NCBI GenBank assembly: GCA_963921195.1
Contig: OY992537.1
Span: forward strand, 180,064,065 to 180,128,064
Length of the DNA: 64,000 nt
Direction of reading: 5' to 3'
Source of the DNA: Pegoplata infirma
Lineage: Eukaryota; Arthropoda; Insecta; Diptera; Anthomyiidae
A model generated the notes under the pieces. That model had not been told where the DNA came from, did no database searches, and saw nothing but the letters and a program-made list of their open reading frames with translations. The translations under genes were made by a program, and so were the position numbers. Shown in pieces: positions 62,933 through 64,000 of this stretch. Positions within the stretch are counted from its first letter, which is position 1; the number at the start of each line of letters is the position of its first letter.

Positions 62933-62940
62933 GTTGGAGT

Positions 62941-63370
62941 ACTTCTTTTTTGCTCGACTAGTTCTCTATCTCGTTCTCAGTCATGATTTTTGTTTGAAAT
63001 TGTCACCCTCAGAACTAGTTCTAGGGAAGTAGTCTAGGAACAATCACCCCTCCTATGGAACGGTTCCATCACTACTTCTATAACCAGTTCTTTATCCCAT
63101 TCTTTAACCCATGATTTTTCTTTGAAATTTTTACGACAGGAACTACTTCCAAGAAGCTATTGTGGCACTAGTTCTCTATCTCGTTCTCAGAGTCATGAAT
63201 TTTGTTTGAAATTGTCACCATCAGAACTAGTTCTAGGAAGTAGTCTAGGAACGGTTTTATAAGTCATTCTAGAACCAATTCTTTATCCAATTCTTTTACC
63301 CGTGATTTTTGTTTGAAATTGTCACCATCAGAACTAGTTCTAGGGAAGTAGTCTAGGAACATTTTGTACA
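62941..63370. repeat. Tandem repeat with CATCAGAACTAGTTCTAGG and TTGTTTGAAATTGTCACC
   Basis: Three to four imperfect units (from about 62950, 63085, 63165 and 63295) share 'ctctatctcgttctcag', 'tcatgatttttgtttgaaattgtcacc', 'agaactagttct' and 'gaagtagtctaggaac'. CCCAGCAAAACTTGCATGAC and 'cagaactagt' at 60496-60530 may be the detached left end of the same element. Confidence 0.65.
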
Positions 63371-64000
63371 TTTTTTTACTGTTACTGAACAAAAATTAGT
63401 AGTATTTTTTGTTTTTTAGTCCTTAATGCAATTAGAAATTATCTAGAAGGAGAATAAGGGATTTTTGAAAAAAAAAATATTGTAGGGACCAAAAAATATA
63501 CGATTATATGCTTAGTTGGATTACTGAAATTGCTTACTATTTTTGCTACAATTGGAAAGTTTTGTTTACTTTTTGTAATAAAAAATACCAGCTGCAGTAA
63601 ATAAAGTAGTTTATTGCAGATTGTAGTAAGGTAATTGAATGGATCTATCGATGAGGAGAAAAAAAGGGTAACATTTTTTCATATTTTATTTGCCCATTCG
63701 ATTGTACAGCAAACACAAGTGTTATAACATTTTTGGCAAGCTTTATGAAGGTTCCAAATAATAGTGATAAAGCGCGATTAAAAGTACTTTTATAACACCT
63801 GTAATAGAAGGGCTTGAAAAACTGAGAAATATGGTACCAAATTTAAATTTTTATCATAAATTTTGTAGCATTGTCCAAAGGGGGGTATGATTTTATCGTT
63901 GTAATCCTTGTATGGAAGCCCCTTGGGGAGTGGAGATAGAGCTTAGGTATGCTTAGAAAAAATGTTAGGGAGGGACTTACACTCTATCTTGAACCCTTAA
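63371..64000. other. AT-rich sequence with no gene; dispersed-repeat fragment at window end
   Basis: No coding frame or complete element is recognised in 63371-63835. The last 160 bases ('gaagccccttggggagtggagatagagc..aggtatg') belong to the family at 460-960 and run off the window. Confidence 0.5.

Overview
This is 64 kb of a very AT-rich, repeat-choked insect genome. The host genes look like those of a higher fly (Diptera, Schizophora; a calyptrate such as a blow fly or house-fly relative is my guess). The basis is the intron and exon style, the Drosophila-like proteins, and CAGACGGACATCGCTAGA-type interspersed repeats. No contig name or database match was available, so the species is inference.

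Host genes. (1) 1943-2043 (+): the last exon of a TM9SF4-like transmembrane-9 protein. (2) 4195-17688 (-): a complete DNA topoisomerase 3-alpha gene, nine coding exons in continuous frame, 1328 codons. It has TOPRIM, the catalytic Tyr, a zinc ribbon, novel-looking FQWGS repeats, two GRF zinc fingers and a terminal CCHC knuckle. (3) 19270-20406 (+): single-exon selenophosphate synthetase 2, with an in-frame UGA at codon 24 and a convincing SECIS element in its 3' UTR, so it is a selenoprotein gene. (4) 48327-53551 (-): the last two coding exons of swm (RBM26/27 family). Its 5' exons are not in the window.

Mobile DNA fills the rest. The largest block (22041-44751) is a Ty3/Gypsy retrotransposon array on the minus strand, LTR-gag/pol-LTR-gag/pol-LTR. 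It has 3.15 kb LTRs, two intact and identical gag and pol sets, a G_GGG_GGC frameshift site, a tRNA-Lys-type primer site, and a single ACAT duplication flanking the whole array. A 5'-truncated LINE (4764-7376, 12-bp duplication) sits in the last large Top3-alpha intron. Many DNA-transposon derivatives were delimited by terminal repeats and target duplications: hAT-like, Harbinger-like and CACAG-type foldbacks.

The most unusual pattern is a set of five otherwise unrelated elements with CCC...GGG termini, each flanked by a different 2-bp duplication (GA, AC, CT, AA, CA). Three of these have an 'empty site' readable inside this window. I cannot place this signature in a superfamily from memory.

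How the genes relate: Top3-alpha and Sps2 are divergently transcribed across about 1.6 kb holding a Harbinger-like MITE and two small MITEs. TM9SF4 and Top3-alpha are convergent. The four host genes have unrelated functions and no operon-like logic applies. The 10 kb upstream of the swm exons is nested repeats with no recognised host exon.
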